Of a DNA stretch of 64,000 bases, positions 1-13,729 are shown piece after piece (position 1 is the first letter of the stretch; each line of letters begins with the position of its first letter). The notes beneath the pieces were generated by a model, which was given only the letters and a program-made list of their open reading frames with translations, was not told the origin of the DNA and did not search any database. The stretch is taken from contig RPFO01001055.1 of NCBI GenBank assembly GCA_009746045.1, positions 1 through 64,000 of the forward strand, written 5' to 3'. The translations under genes were made by a program, and so were the position numbers. The DNA comes from Mesostigma viride. Lineage: Eukaryota; Streptophyta; Mesostigmatophyceae; Mesostigmatales; Mesostigmataceae.

Positions 1-1556
<1,556 letters not shown>

Positions 1557-4500
1557 TTGGCAGCCCACTCCAGGCGGTGGATCTGGTCGTCCAGCGAGGC
1601 CCACCGGTGCCGCAGGTTCCTCAGCTCCTGCGGGGCCACAAGGAGAAGTGACGGAAGCCAGGCGAACAAGTGGGTTGGAAAGATAGAGGTGGGAGGGAAA
1701 GAGGGATTGAAACATGAGAAGAGAAGGAACCAAGCAAAAACGATTAGCGCACATCGGGTCCTTTGAAACGAAAGGAACGAGCCATTCGAGCCATAGGACA
1801 AGCCCACATGGCGTCCAGTTTTCCCCTGCCATTGTTACACCAGGGTTTTGGCACACACATTTGAACAAATATCTACAAGGACCAGGCAAAGCATCACGCG
1901 GCATGCAGCTTGTACTCTATGCCTTCCTCGCCAGCACTGGCGCCAGCGAGCGCCCAGCCATCAACCCTGGAGCACCATACTTGTGATGAATACTGTGCCC
2001 GCATAACATTAGATTACCAGCGAGTATTTACCGCTGGGAAAGCATTGATGCGGAGCACTAGTGCCGAGCGGCAGGAGGTTTCCGAACAAAAAATTATCAT
2101 GACAACCGTGGCTCCCGCGCGCCCAACCGAGATGCTCCTACCAACTTCGCAAGGCTCCTCAGCAATAGCAATTGAACCCTGGAGCATGCTAGCATGACGG
2201 CACTAGAACAAGACCTCCAGGAACTGTACAAGAGGGTACTAGTACTAGTAAAAAGTGCCAGCATTCCCTGCTCACCCTTGGGCTGGTAGCCCACTCGTTC
2301 AAGTGGATACCACTCACCTGCTGCCTCTCGGCCCCATTGTAGCGCTTCACCTTGTCCAGCTCATCGTCAAGCTCGGGGATGATCAGCATCGTGCGCCACC
2401 CTGCAGGGGCCATGTTCCAAACCAATCAAACATGGGCAGGACAACCAAACGCGCAAAAATAGGGATCCGTACGGACATTGCCAGAAGGGGAGAAGATGAC
2501 AGCCTTGAGACGCTAAAAAGCTCAGGTGACACTGCACAAAACACCGCGCAGGTTACCACTGCAATAATAATATACTTAATCATTTACTTAGTGCTGAGTG
2601 TCCGACCTTTCGCTGGTCCCCGCAAGCTGCACCGAAGATATCGAGAAATGCTGCACTTAACTAGACATGCTCTTGGGCATGGGTAGATCCGCGAAATAAA
2701 CAGACGTGAATTATTTGCCACACAAGATGATACTAGTCTATGTACTTGGCAAAGATCACTGTGCGGTCAATGGTCTAGAAACGGGAAAAACATGCTAGCA
2801 AACCGAGGCAAACCTCCAGCTCAACCAGTACACACCCAGAGCCGGATATGCATTCACCACCACGGCGCATCTGTGTGCATGTTCCACACCATGAACTGCT
2901 GTTTACTTCACATAAACAACGCGGCATGATGAACCCGTCATGGGACAAGGATGTGCGTGCCAGGCTGCGTGCTACACATGCACACACGGCGAGGATACGT
3001 TCGTAGCCACCCTGTCGTGCCCACGTTGCACATGCTACCCATAAACCACACTCGGATAACAAACCACACTCCAATACATTTCTACCCACAAATCCGACCC
3101 CCACCCCCTACGTGCTTACGCAGGGTCTTCTGGGACCGGACGACATCACTACGATGTACTAGTCAACATGCTTAGTGGCTAATAGGTGATTTTGAAGATG
3201 CAGACATCGCGGCAAACATACCCAGGGTCTTCTTGGACCGGACGATGTCGCCGTAGATGTGGTCTCCCACGTACAGCACCTGGCCAGCATTCCAGCGAGG
3301 GGAACGGGGCATCGCCATGCAGGGAGGAGGAAAGAGGTGAACAAAACGCGTACAGCGACCGGCCCACGTTCCTGCCATGGATACCGAGCCTGCCCATGCG
3401 CACGGAACATGTCCCTCACGCCGAACAGCCGAGGACATCCGATGGGGCGACAATATGTCAGGCGGAGAACGGGCGGATCCAGCCAAATGCTTAAGGAGCT
3501 TATTGCAAGGTGGTACACTTCGATTACAAGAGTATCAGGAAAGTGAGCAAGAGTTATCCCGAGAGGGAAACGGCAAGGCGCCATCGGTATGCCCAAGTCA
3601 CGAAGACATCAAAACCACATCGTAGGGGATGGCAGGCAGGGAAGGTGGGTGAAGAGGAAGAAAACTTGCGGTTTGCCCGAGAGGGAAGTGGCGAAGCTGG
3701 GAGATTTCTTACTAAAACTGGGCATGCCAAGGCCGGCAAGCACACATCAACGACGTACCTGGGACCCTGACTTGATGCCCAGCATATTATGCAGATGCGT
3801 GAAGTTGCCGCCCTGCATTTGCCACGCACACAAGGAAGCAAGACGCAAACAAGTCGCACGCACCGCCACTGTCAAATGGGGGGAGGAAGCCACCGAGGCC
3901 ACTCCACCGAGGCCACTCCACTGAGGCAACTCCACCGAGGCAACTCTACCGAGGCCAATTCCCTTCCCTTTACGATCGGTCTGTCTGGAAGACCAATCAC
4001 AGCTTTGCAACCACATCATGGCGTCCACCTCCCTTCGAGCTGGAAGACTATGTACCGCTACACTACCCGCTATACGAGAAACTTTCCGCTATATTTCCCC
4101 CTTACCTGGAACAGTGTGCTACTACGTGAGCCCCCCACCTGTTTATCGTCATTAGCTGCCCTTACCTGGAACACTGGGGCGCGCCCTCGGTTTTCCCCGT
4201 CGCTGCCGTCGGTAAACATGGACCTCGCCGTCACGCCGACAGAGCCCACCTGGTGGGGAGGAGGTCACGCGTGGTATTACCGGCACACGGTACCGTTCAT
4301 CAGCCACAGGTTGACTGCACTTCAACCACACATCAATTATACATTACCTGAACACCAACAAACACACTTCAAAACACACTACAACCACGATTCCAGCCAC
4401 ACTCCAACCATACGATGACAACACATCCAACGGAACTTGCAACCACACTTCAACCAAACATCAACCACATTTCAACCAAGCTCCCAACAATGCTTCCACC

Positions 4501-7500
4501 TGCACCTCCCGTCTCACTTCCAAGCAAAGGGCAGCCACACATCAGCCACTACCACCACAACCAGAAGACAGAATAAAGGAATCGTCGGGAAGAGAAACAT
4601 GACGACCAAAGATACTTGCTACTTACACCTGCAATTTTTCTTATATTTACAAAATCCACAGCTACCCAAGTCTCATACACAAGCACACCTACCTGCCATT
4701 CGTCTAAACTTGCTAAATCGAATGTGGTTACCGTGGCACCTTTGCATTCCTGTAGCCTCTTAACCTCGGCATTGGTGTGCAAAAAGGTGAAGTTAGCGCA
4801 CCCGCAATACACAAACACACAGCAGGTTCTGAGGTGGCTCAAGGCCACAAATTCTCTCGCCCGCAATACACAAACACACAGCAGGTGCTGAGGTGGCTCA
4901 AGGCCACAAATTCTCTCGCAGCAACACAGACGACGACGACAACCTCCCGACCATGCCGCGCCCTGCCGCCTCCTGCCCGGCCCACACAGAGCGCTGACTG
5001 CCCCAAATGCCCATGGAGCATTCCAACGGAGCTAGCTACTGCACCAGCGTGCCACAATGCCTCTTCCAAGCAGCGGTTCGCTTGCCGCCGGATCCGCCGG
5101 TTTGCCAGCGCCGATCCGCACAGATCCGGCTGGACTTCAAAGTGTCTGGCGCAGATCCGTAAGCCGGCTGGCCCTACCAGGTGCCGGCGCGGCGAGGCCC
5201 CACACTCTAAGGCGTCAGGCCCGCGGTGCCCGCACTTGTCAACCATCATCTCAACCGTAATTCCCGCGTCTCCATCGCTGCCGGTCCACACTCCACAGTC
5301 CACTCCACGGAGTCACCAGGGCCCGTGCCGGCAGCAGCCCGGCACCCCCGCGACTCGCGGGGGTGTGCCAGACTGCCAGGTACTTGACCAGCTCGTGGCC
5401 AGCTGTGGAAAAAAGCCTAAACGAAGCGCTGCTTCCAAGCTTGTGTGCATCGACCGCCAAGCGTGCGGTGCATGCATATAACACAGATCGCGTCCCCATC
5501 AAGTGGGTCATGGCTGTTCATCTGAAGCCATTCCCATACCGAAAGCGAGTAGCCAGCGGGTGAAGCAGGCACTTTGCGCATGGCAACAAAATATACCCTA
5601 CCGCTGCTCCATATACGCAGATGGGGCACCGCATACATGGGCTATCTGCCTTAGGGGGTGGTATCCATCGGTGTGGGCGCTATCCTTACCTGCGGCAGCA
5701 CGTGCCCTTGGTCGGTGTTGGTCATCATCCCGGTCGGCGTGTCCACCTGCGGGGAACAAGCCCAAAACGACGTTTTATACCACAGCAGCCGCGGGGGGTA
5801 CAAGGCCAGCCAGCAGCCGCGAGATGCCAGGCCAGTGGGTTAAGCACGGCCAAGGCAAGAAGCAGGCATGGGAGGCGCCGTGGCCAGCTGACACAGAGAA
5901 TGGATGTGCCCAGAACCAGAACAGGGAAATGCACATTGAAAATCCCAGAATCCATTCCCAGGGGTGCCACACCGGGCACCTTATATCCCGGTAGCTATTC
6001 TCGCACACTAATATGCGTAACACTAACTGACATGGACGGGGTGGCTATTCGTGCACACAGCTATCCCAAGCTGCCCAATAGGCCACCCAAGCGCAAGCAC
6101 ACGGAGCCATACCCTATAGCCGGAACCCGCAGAAGCGGGATGATTGCATGCGAGCGGATGGCGGGCGCGGGATCGTCCTATGCGGGAGCGGGATCATTGA
6201 ACTCGAGCATACTGGCATCCCATCGCCCTCACGTACTTGGTGACCAATGATACATGAAAAACCTCAAAAGAGGGAGTCTTTCATCAACAAGGATAGGAGC
6301 TTTGTCGACAAAACTAGGAGCTTTATAGACAAGGACGGGCGCTTCGTTGACAAGGATAGGAGCGCTCACACTGGCAACACCCTACTCATGAACGCGAACA
6401 AGCTGGTCTGCCGGTGGAAAGGCATGACCACGGGGCCTGGAAAGCACCCGGGGGATCACCTTAAAGATCTGCTGACCGCGCATCTCTGAGAAGAAGGCAG
6501 GCTTGGCGCTGCAGCGGGCATAGGAACAGGCGTCCACACACATGCACATGCCGTCATCAAAAACAAGGCAGCAAGGAGAACCGTCAGCGCCCTGTAAGTG
6601 GGACCACCTCGCCACCAACCAACCCTGGTGTGCTGTCTTGCGGCACTTGAGTGTGCGGCTTGTGCATTTGTGTTACTATTGATTGCAGCTGTAGCCGCAT
6701 TTGTAGTATCAGCCATATGCAGAGCACCAACTTCCGCGCTCTGGGCCCTTTCCAAGGGCACATAAAAGCAACGATGCAAGAGTTTGCATGCAAGGGAAGC
6801 ACACTTACAACACGCCCAGCTTATACAGCAGGGGTTGAGCAGTCACATTCATTTGACACCAGAACCGCAAGCACTTCGACCCGTGCAGGTGAGTGGGATA
6901 ACACGAGGGGGCGGCACCCTCGTGTGACCCCTGCAAAGAAGGCTCATATCCCACATGGCAACCGCAAGCCTGAAGGCACGGAGCCGGCATCGGCACGCTG
7001 AAGCATTGCTATGATGCGGAGTATCTAAATGTGTGAGTATCTAAATATAGGGGCAGGCCAAGTAAGGAACGCTGATGCGAAAGATACATGTGGCGTGAAG
7101 ATGGCGCTAATCTGCGCAGAGATGATACCCCCTTGGCCCTCTTCACTCTACCCAGCACTCCCACCTGCCATTCACCAATGATGACCACCGGCTCAGGTTG
7201 CTCAACCCCTGGTGATGACGACTTCAAGGACTTGCTCACCTTCCCGTGATGACGACGTCGAACAGCTGCAGCCAGTCCTGCGAGTTGGAGGAGGCGTCCT
7301 GGTTGAGCAGGTAGCTCATGACCACGTGCGTGTAGTCCCACAAGCTGATGCGTGGAGGGCAACATGGTCAGCACGATGACGCGTGGAAAGAGCCCGGTAC
7401 CGTTCGCACGATTTCAATATCAGCACGATGGCACAGCCAGCAAGGCCCTAGTTGTTAGACTATGTTGTTGAGAGACGTGCGTTCAACGCAAATTTGGGTA

Positions 7501-10500
7501 GCCAAGTTTGGAGAGCCCCATCCCTTGCACTGGGGGATCCACTGACTGTCGCAGAAGATCCATTCAGTACCATGAGGTCCGCCACTCCTGCCGGTAGCCC
7601 CGTATTTGCTCCCCGCACACCTTTTGGTGATGACGAACTACTGCCCACCCCTGTTAGTGGTGGTGAACAACTACTGCCCACACGCGTTAGTGGTGGTGGT
7701 GAACAACAACTGCCCACATCTGATGGTGGTGGTGAACAACAACTGCCCACATCTGTTAGTGGTGGCGAACAACAACTGCCCACATCTGTTAGTGGTGGCG
7801 AACAACAACTGCCCACATCTGTTAGTGGTGGTGAACAACAACTGCCCACACCTGATGGTGATGATGCACATGTTTTTGCCAACCAGTTGGTCACAAATGA
7901 ACGTCCTATTGCAGACACTTTACGAGTTGGCTGGTACAACTTGGCTGGTAGGGACTTAACCTACGACTAGCCCTCGCACATCTTGTTAACCATGGTCGTC
8001 TCTTGCACACCAGTTGGTGAGTGTGAACAACTGCCCCCCCTACCTGCTGACCATCGTACCTGCTGGCGACCATGCATGCCGCTTGCACCCTTGACCCCAA
8101 AGCACTATGCCTGTTGGTGACGATGAACGTCCCGCGGCCAAACCCTAACGAAACCTAAAGACATTTGCCCACCTGTTGGTGACGATGAACGTCTTGCGGC
8201 CAGACTTGCGGATCATCTCCAGCAGAGGCCGCAGCGTCGGGTCCTTCTTGATGTACCTGCGCGCACATGGCATGCCGCCGCGATGACGCCATGACAAGGA
8301 AGCAACAGCGAGCGATAAGCGAGGGAGAGGAGGATGGGCAACAGCAGCGTCGAGTCCTTCTGGACGTACCCGCTGCCAGGTGGCAACAGTTACCACCCAC
8401 CACAAGGTAGCAGCGAGGAAAACGTGGTGAGGGAGGAGCAACGGCAGGGACGCCCGATGTGTGGTGGGACCCGTGGCCAATAAGAGGTTGTAAACGCATC
8501 CGAGTGCAAAAGGGGTCAGCCCTCAGCTGGTGCTGTGCGGTGATGGATGCAGGTCTGATGTGACGGAAGCAGCACCCACGACCACAACCAGCAGATCTGA
8601 TGTGACGGAAGCAGCATCACAACCACATCCGCAGCAGCAGCAGTCGCGACAGTGCTAGCAGCAAGCCCTTTGGAAGGGCATGCCTGATTGCCAGCCATTT
8701 GCAAGCAGCTTTTGTCACTAGAAAGACATGCATGGCTGGAAAGCGTTCACAAGCAGCTCTTGTCACCACAAGCCAGCTACGGGCCGGCCATGCTACTGGG
8801 GAACCACACAAAGGACCCCTCCCAGGTTGCCCTGACCCCAAAGGCAGGGATGCATCCATACCCATGGATGGAAGGGTTCAGCCATGTTTGGAGAAGGCGT
8901 TGCGAGATGACCATCAGTAACCCAGCCATGTGGGCACCCAAGAGAGAGCGTTGCCAGGCAAGCACCTCCCGCCATAACACGACTTGCCCCTTTTCTAAAC
9001 CACCACTATGCCCCCCTTCACACCACCCACTTGACTGGTTTCCCTAACCATCATCCTAACCATCATGCCCCCCCTCCCACCCCTCACTTGTCAGGTTGCC
9101 CGCACCACCATCATGCCCCCCTTCCCATCACCCACTTGTCGGGCTCGGCGGCCACCGCTTGCTTCAGGCTGCCGTCACGATGGCACAGGTCCACCGCCTC
9201 GCGCACGTCACGATACAAGTCCTCATAGCTGCACTTTGCGAGGAGGGGGGAGGGGACCCGTGTAATGCGTGTGGCGTGTGGCGTGTGGGCGTGTGGCATG
9301 CAGGTCTTTAACTCGTTGGTGACGCAAGCGCCAGGGGCAGGGGCACGCGTGACCTAGTGCGACAGCACAGAAAACAAATCAATGACGGCAGATGAAGCTC
9401 ACGCACTTGTTGAAGGAGGCATCCGCGGTGGTCTAAAAATAGTTGCATGTGCCGCATGTACTTGCTCATGTTCATGCGTATGGGTGTGTGTGCCTGTGTA
9501 CAAACTCCCGCGACCACGACTCGCACCGATGGGGGGGCCCACCGGGACGACATCCTCCCACCGACCGGGGACGGACCCTTGGGGACCGCAGCGGTATGGG
9601 GTCTACAGAGAGGCTACCTCGCTCCATATCAATGTGTTGTGGCAAACCTTCAGCTGTATCAATGAGACAACCAGCACAGGCTTGACGCAAGGATCAGTAC
9701 AACATTATAGCCTGATATAGCCTGATATAGCCTGATATAGCCTGACATAGCCTGATATAGCCTGATATAGCCTGATATAGCCAACCTAAACTAGCCACTA
9801 TACCAGGCCATATAGTAGCCGAGAGCACCGGCCGTACCGCGTGCCAGCTGGCAGCCGCTCCGGGTACTTGTCGAGGTGCTCCACCAGCTGCGCAAAAAGG
9901 TAGGCCTGGCCAGGTGGGATTGCAACGTGTACAAGAACAAACGTAATAATGCAGGACATGAGCAGCCAAGCACGTACATCAAGACCGACAATCACTCCAT
10001 GAGGTGCTCCACCAGCTGCGCAAACAGGTGGGCCTGCCCAAATATGGATGACGATACTGCGTGCAGTGTATACATAGTGACCAACACAGGCCACACAACC
10101 AATGGACACCGGAGCATGGGCAACAGACAGAGGGGGGATGCAGGGAACGAGGCAGGGTGCCCCCAGTGCTTGTGCCCCTAGCGCACATTGCCCATCTAAC
10201 AAGTACAAAGACCCATCCCTGGCACACCCCCTTTTTCTGCAATTTGCGAATGCGAGATGCCTCCCCCTCCCCCCCCCCCCCCCCCCCCCTCCCCCCCTCC
10301 CCCCCTTCCCCCCCCCCCCCCCCCCCTCCCCTCCCCCTCCCCTCCCCCTCCCCCTCCCCTCCCCCTCCCCTCCCCCTCCCCTCCCCTCCCCCCCCCCTCC
10401 CCCTCCCCCTCTCCCCCTCCTCCCTCCCCCTCCCCTCCCCTCCTCCTCCTCCTCCTCCTCCTCTCCCTCTCCCTCTCCCTCTCCCTCTCCCTCTCCCTCT

Positions 10501-13500
10501 CCCTCTCCCTCTCCCTCTCCCTCTCCCTCTCCCTCTCCCTCTCCCTCTCCCTCTCCCTCTCCCTCTCCCTCTCCCTCTCCCTCTCCCTCTCCCTCTCCCT
10601 CTCCCTCTCCCCCTCCCCCTCCCTCTCCCTCTCCCTCGGGCATGCACGCTCCACCCGCGTCCCACCACGATATGTGAGCAACAGCGCGCAGTACCTCGGC
10701 GAGGGAGAAGAGCGTGTCCACCAGCGCATACGCCGGACCGTCAAAGGAGTCCCGCGTCGTCACCCGGTTGTACGTGCGCAGCCGCTCATCACGCGTCAGC
10801 TCCTCGAACCCGTGGTAGGCGTTCTTGACGTACTTGTGGCGGTCCATCTGAGAAATGGGGGGGGGGGGGCGGGGGAGGCACACGGGGGCGTCAAGATGCA
10901 CACGCAGGAGTCCATGGGTATTACAAAAACCCACAAACAAACTGACGCATATCCGAAGGAAGATGAAACGCAAACACAAACGCATGAACATACAAACGCA
11001 ACATATACAGTCATATGGAGCATGACAATTCCATGCAGGATGCTGCCGCATATGCGCCGATGTGGGTGGGTGCTTGCCGGCTACTGGTGGCACAGTCCTG
11101 TTAGTACGATCAAGTTTCCGAACAGGATGCAAGTACTGGGTGTGTACTATATCCTCTGATGACAGGGCCTATCTCTTGCAGCTGGTTTGTAAAAAAAATT
11201 TCTATACGAGGCTGCACATGGCACGTCTTCCTGTGCTCTAAAAAACTTGCCTCTAGAAATTTTCTAGCAAAACCCAAGCGGTCCAAGATTGCCAGCAGCA
11301 CACAGCTGTTGGCGCGCTTCTCGCTCATCCCATCTAACTAACAAACTGGGTGTGTGCGTGTGTGTGTTCTGATATTAGTGTGTCTAGTAATTCTGAACTA
11401 CATGCACCCACCCAATGTTGCCCAGCTTCTTGTCGATGACCACCCGTGAGCACCCCGCCCCATGGAATACTACACCACCCGTCTAAGGATCATGTACGGG
11501 TGCACACCTTGCAGATGTTGCCCAGCTTCTTGTCAATGACCAGACCCCGCACCATGAACCGCCAGTCAAACGTCCACGTGGTGATCTGGGGGGTGGGGGG
11601 AGATAGGAGTAGTTGTGGTCAGCGCCAGGGGGATGGGAGGGATTAGTAGTAGGGGTGTGGCAGGGGAATCGCATGGAGGGGAAAGGCAGAGGTTCGGGAA
11701 AGAAGACCCACCACACCTCCAGCGGTATGACAGGTCATGCGGCAGGGTGCTGAGGAACTTTGACCATAATGATAACTACTACGGTAACGATGCTAATTAG
11801 CATCAAGGAGACAACCAGCGCAGGCCAGAAATCGGGCTCGCATAATAGAAATGTTATGCTAACACTAATTACTATGCAACACACACAAATAATGCCTCCT
11901 ATGCACCGCAAAACGCCACCATGATGCTCGTGTGTGGGTTGGTGGCCATGCGTGGCTGGCAGCCCAACATATGGCCAGCCCAATCGGCAACCTGCTCACA
12001 CGTTAAGGCAGGAACCCACAGGCTTGCAGCATGCACCACCCGCTTTTTCCAAGGCCTCGTCGTGCACCAACCCCAGCACGAGTAACATTGAAATTGACCT
12101 TACCCTACGACAAATTTCCTACACTTGCAGCAGATGCCTGATGCGGATGGCCGGCAGACTACCACAAACACCTGAACAAACACACAGGGGCTGTGGAAGC
12201 AGGCTGTGAGAAGGGACGCCCTGTTGCTTGGATGGCGCTGTAATGCTCACATAGTAACATCTTGCTTGCATCCATATAGAAGCACAATAACGGCCCGTTC
12301 GACGCTGCGAAGGGGCGGGCTTCCAAATGTGATGAGACGAAACATTACACCAGCCGGATGGCATGAGGGGGACAAGTTGGTGACGCAACTGGTGGCCAGC
12401 GAATCCCTCCAACCGGATCAGGGCAGTGGCAACAGAGGGGCGATTCCAAATTGTTTAAAAGCCATGCAGCTGCATGGCACACAAGGCGTGGCAGCAACAA
12501 CCATGACAAGCCATTGTAGGGTTTCTTGGGAATCGGCATTGATGCCGGTAGTGGATAGCCCGGGCTTACCTCTTCGGGGTAGCCAAAGTCTTTCACCAGC
12601 GCCTTAGTGGTCAGCTGGTACGCTAGCATCTCAAAGGTTTGTGGCCTGCGCATGCCCACACATGATACACATGATGGGTCAAGACGGGAGTACACGTCAG
12701 AGATAACAATGGGATGAGGGAGGGAGGGAGGACAGAATTAGACATTACGTTTAAGGCAGCTTCTGCTTCGCTTGAAAAATGACCCATGGAATACATGAAA
12801 GAACGGAACTCCTGGCATGAGTTCTGGTGGCTTACTCGTATTGCGCCATGGTGTAGTCCATGTCAAAGCCGATGGCGCTGATGCTGGCCATGTTCAGTGA
12901 CCGGTTGCAGAAGATGCGGTTGGTACTCCACGCGGGGCTGGCCCATATCTATTTTGGGAGGGTGTACACGTTATGGGCATCCAGCGCATTTTGAGCACAA
13001 ACAGTCTCCCGAACCAGCAAGTACGCACAAGAAAAAAGTTGTAAGTAGTCAGAATTATGTCAGAATGATGTTTTTAAAAAGCAAACGATCTAGGCATGCA
13101 GAAGAGTTTCGCTGAATGACCAGTTTGGAAAAATTATCAGCGTCACTCGAGGCGGCTTATTGCCCCTCCTTTGTTCCCGATAGCTCGAATTATGCAGGTA
13201 AAGAGAAATCAGATCAACGTCCAGCCTGCCAGTAAATTCAAATAAGAAAAAATGTGGGTGGGGGCATCCTTCTCTCAACGGGGAATGTGCAGGTAGTTCA
13301 CCAGAAGAAATAAGTTTGTGGCAGGAACTATTGCTAGCGAGGTCTCACCACATCGTCCCATGCAGGAGTCATTGGGCCGTTAGCACCAGATTGCTCGTTT
13401 TTGACATCGAGAGCCCTCAAAGGCCAGGGTTGAATTGCGGGAGAAGTGCTGGTGTGAAGTGGCACAAACGAGCCACCGGTCATTGCTCCCGAGGACAGGC

Positions 13501-13729
13501 CCACAATCGTTCTTGACTTGGAGCAGGTATGGGTAGGCGCAAGTGTTGAAGTTGCGCAAAGCCAGCGACGGGTTTCGTCCCTGTTTCCAATGCATCCAGG
13601 GGCAATTCTGCGAATTAAACTAGACTGCTCACCCGCCTGCAACCTGCCTACGACAGAACGCGCAAATGCGGGAGCTCGACAATCCATTGTGGCTGACAAC
13701 CGATGTAAGGACGGAGCCATTCGCTGCAT
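1557..13729 (-). CDS. Cytosolic-type purine 5'-nucleotidase (HAD subfamily IG, cN-II-like), 15 exons, 3' end outside window
   Basis: Hydrolyses nucleoside monophosphates (IMP/GMP in the animal enzyme) to nucleosides; family 5_nucleotid. Exons in transcript order: 13729-13349, 12948-12836, 12645-12570, 11585-11508, 10847-10695, 9905-9838, 9228-9136, 8256-8173, 7344-7240, 6508-6448, 5746-5690, 3812-3759, 3279-3222, 2400-2318, 1627-1557. Intron phases agree at every junction except the one between 5690 and 3812, where a small exon may be missing. Exon 1 (about 127 aa, rich in S, R and A, acid-poor) looks like an organelle-targeting or unstructured leader. Exon 2 has the HAD nucleophile motif GFDMDYT (nucleophile near residue 156) after NRIFCNRSLNM. 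Later come motif II FIVTNS, the lysine motif SAKPAFF, and motif IV VLYVGDHIYGDI. The last exon ends DDQIHRLEWAAK, so about 490 residues are visible and the family's C-terminal region is absent. The exon 1 to exon 2 splice is the least certain. Confidence 0.9.
3117..3157 (-). repeat. Degenerate copy of the end of nucleotidase exon 13 with donor
   Basis: Repeats the 3' end of exon 13 (3222-3279), about 105 bp downstream in transcript direction, with several mismatches. It keeps a GTAAGC-like donor on the minus strand. The mismatches break the GDHIYGDI codons, so it is a relic and not an exon. Confidence 0.7.
3888..3960. repeat. 15-bp tandem repeat, about 5 copies, in a nucleotidase intron
   Basis: Degenerate copies of a unit like ccaccgaggccactc, with ctgaggcaact and ctaccgaggc variants. 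It lies in the intron upstream of exon 12. Confidence 0.85.
4801..4918. repeat. 59-bp tandem duplication in a nucleotidase intron
   Basis: Two nearly identical 59-bp units, differing by one base (aggttctg versus aggtgctg), start at 4801 and 4860. They lie in the 1.9-kb intron between exons 11 and 12. This intron may also hide a small exon, because the family has extra residues between VLPQ and GGNFTHLH. I could not identify that exon. Confidence 0.9.
6277..6364. repeat. 21-bp tandem repeat, 4 degenerate copies, in a nucleotidase intron
   Basis: Units resemble ttcatcaacaaggataggagc, with variants tttgtcgacaaaactaggagc-like and so on. They lie in the intron after exon 10. The plus-strand reading is open but lies antisense inside an intron, so I do not call it coding. 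Confidence 0.85.
7169..7239 (-). repeat. Tandem degenerate copies of the nucleotidase exon 9 end plus donor
   Basis: The exon 9 end is followed by its donor at 7234-7239. Two further copies of the donor-flanking sequence follow downstream, with donor-equivalent positions near 7205 and 7175, spaced 34 and 30 bp. All contain a gtgatgacgac-like core on the plus strand. Confidence 0.65.
7603..7875 (-). repeat. 33-bp tandem array derived from the exon 8 end and 5' splice site
   Basis: Seven units of 33 bp (one of 36) start near 7641, 7674, 7710, 7743, 7776, 7809 and 7842, with a degenerate start at 7603. Each carries cccac(a)cctgttagtgg. This resembles the true exon 8 border (cccac|ctgttggtgacgatg at 8168-8187), meaning the exon end plus the GTGGGC donor on the minus strand. 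The plus strand is open through the array as an 11-residue repeat, but no start, family or splice support suggests a real protein. Confidence 0.8.
8109..8140 (-). repeat. Copy of the nucleotidase exon 8 end just downstream of the exon
   Basis: Matches the exon 8 3' end (tgttggtgacgatgaacgt) almost exactly, about 63 bp downstream in transcript direction. It is followed by a diverged ending. More degenerate relatives run through 7985-8060, linking this copy to the array at 7603-7875. Confidence 0.8.
9004..9110 (-). repeat. Two extra copies of the nucleotidase exon 7 end plus donor
   Basis: The true donor of exon 7 ends at 9135 on the plus strand. Near-copies with the same ccccccttc...cac|ttgtc context have donor-equivalent ends at 9087 and 9030, spaced 48 and 57 bp. 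On the minus strand they read GTGGGT, GTGAGG and GTGGGT, all plausible donors. Confidence 0.75.
9709..9782. repeat. 10-bp tandem repeat (cctgatatag)n, about 7 copies
   Basis: Perfect or one-mismatch copies of cctgatatag lie in the intron downstream of nucleotidase exon 6. Confidence 0.95.
10001..10039 (-). repeat. Partial copy of the start of nucleotidase exon 6 with its acceptor
   Basis: A 39-bp near-copy of 9867-9905 plus flank lies upstream of the exon in transcript direction. It contains the acceptor side (on the plus strand ggcctg, like the real ggcctggcc). It would encode FAQLVEHL but has no donor, so it is a relic. Unlike the other copies, it duplicates the exon start. Confidence 0.75.
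10261..10637. repeat. Pyrimidine tract: C-rich run followed by (CCCTCT)n
   Basis: About 380 bp almost wholly C and T on the plus strand, so purine on the sense strand of the nucleotidase intron. It begins as C-runs with single T, then passes through CTC repeats into about 27 copies of ccctct. It can form G-quadruplex or triplex structure. Long open frames here are repeat products. Confidence 0.97.
11414..11443 (-). repeat. Copy of the nucleotidase exon 4 3' part, downstream of the exon
   Basis: About 30 bp matching the IDKKLGNI codons of exon 4 (11508-11585), with few mismatches and about 95 bp downstream in transcript direction. Its flanks differ from the exon border. Confidence 0.75.

Noticed and set aside
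7452-7970. A 172-aa plus-strand frame with an 11-residue repeat (LPTSVSGGEQQ)
   Set aside because: Lies antisense within a nucleotidase intron. The repeat derives from the exon 8 splice border, and no family or splice context supports it.
10061-11159. Proline/serine- or glycine/glutamate-rich frames over the CCCTCT tract
   Set aside because: Repeat-driven, and they lie over an intron of the nucleotidase gene. The one real coding piece in the minus frame is the exon at 10695-10847.
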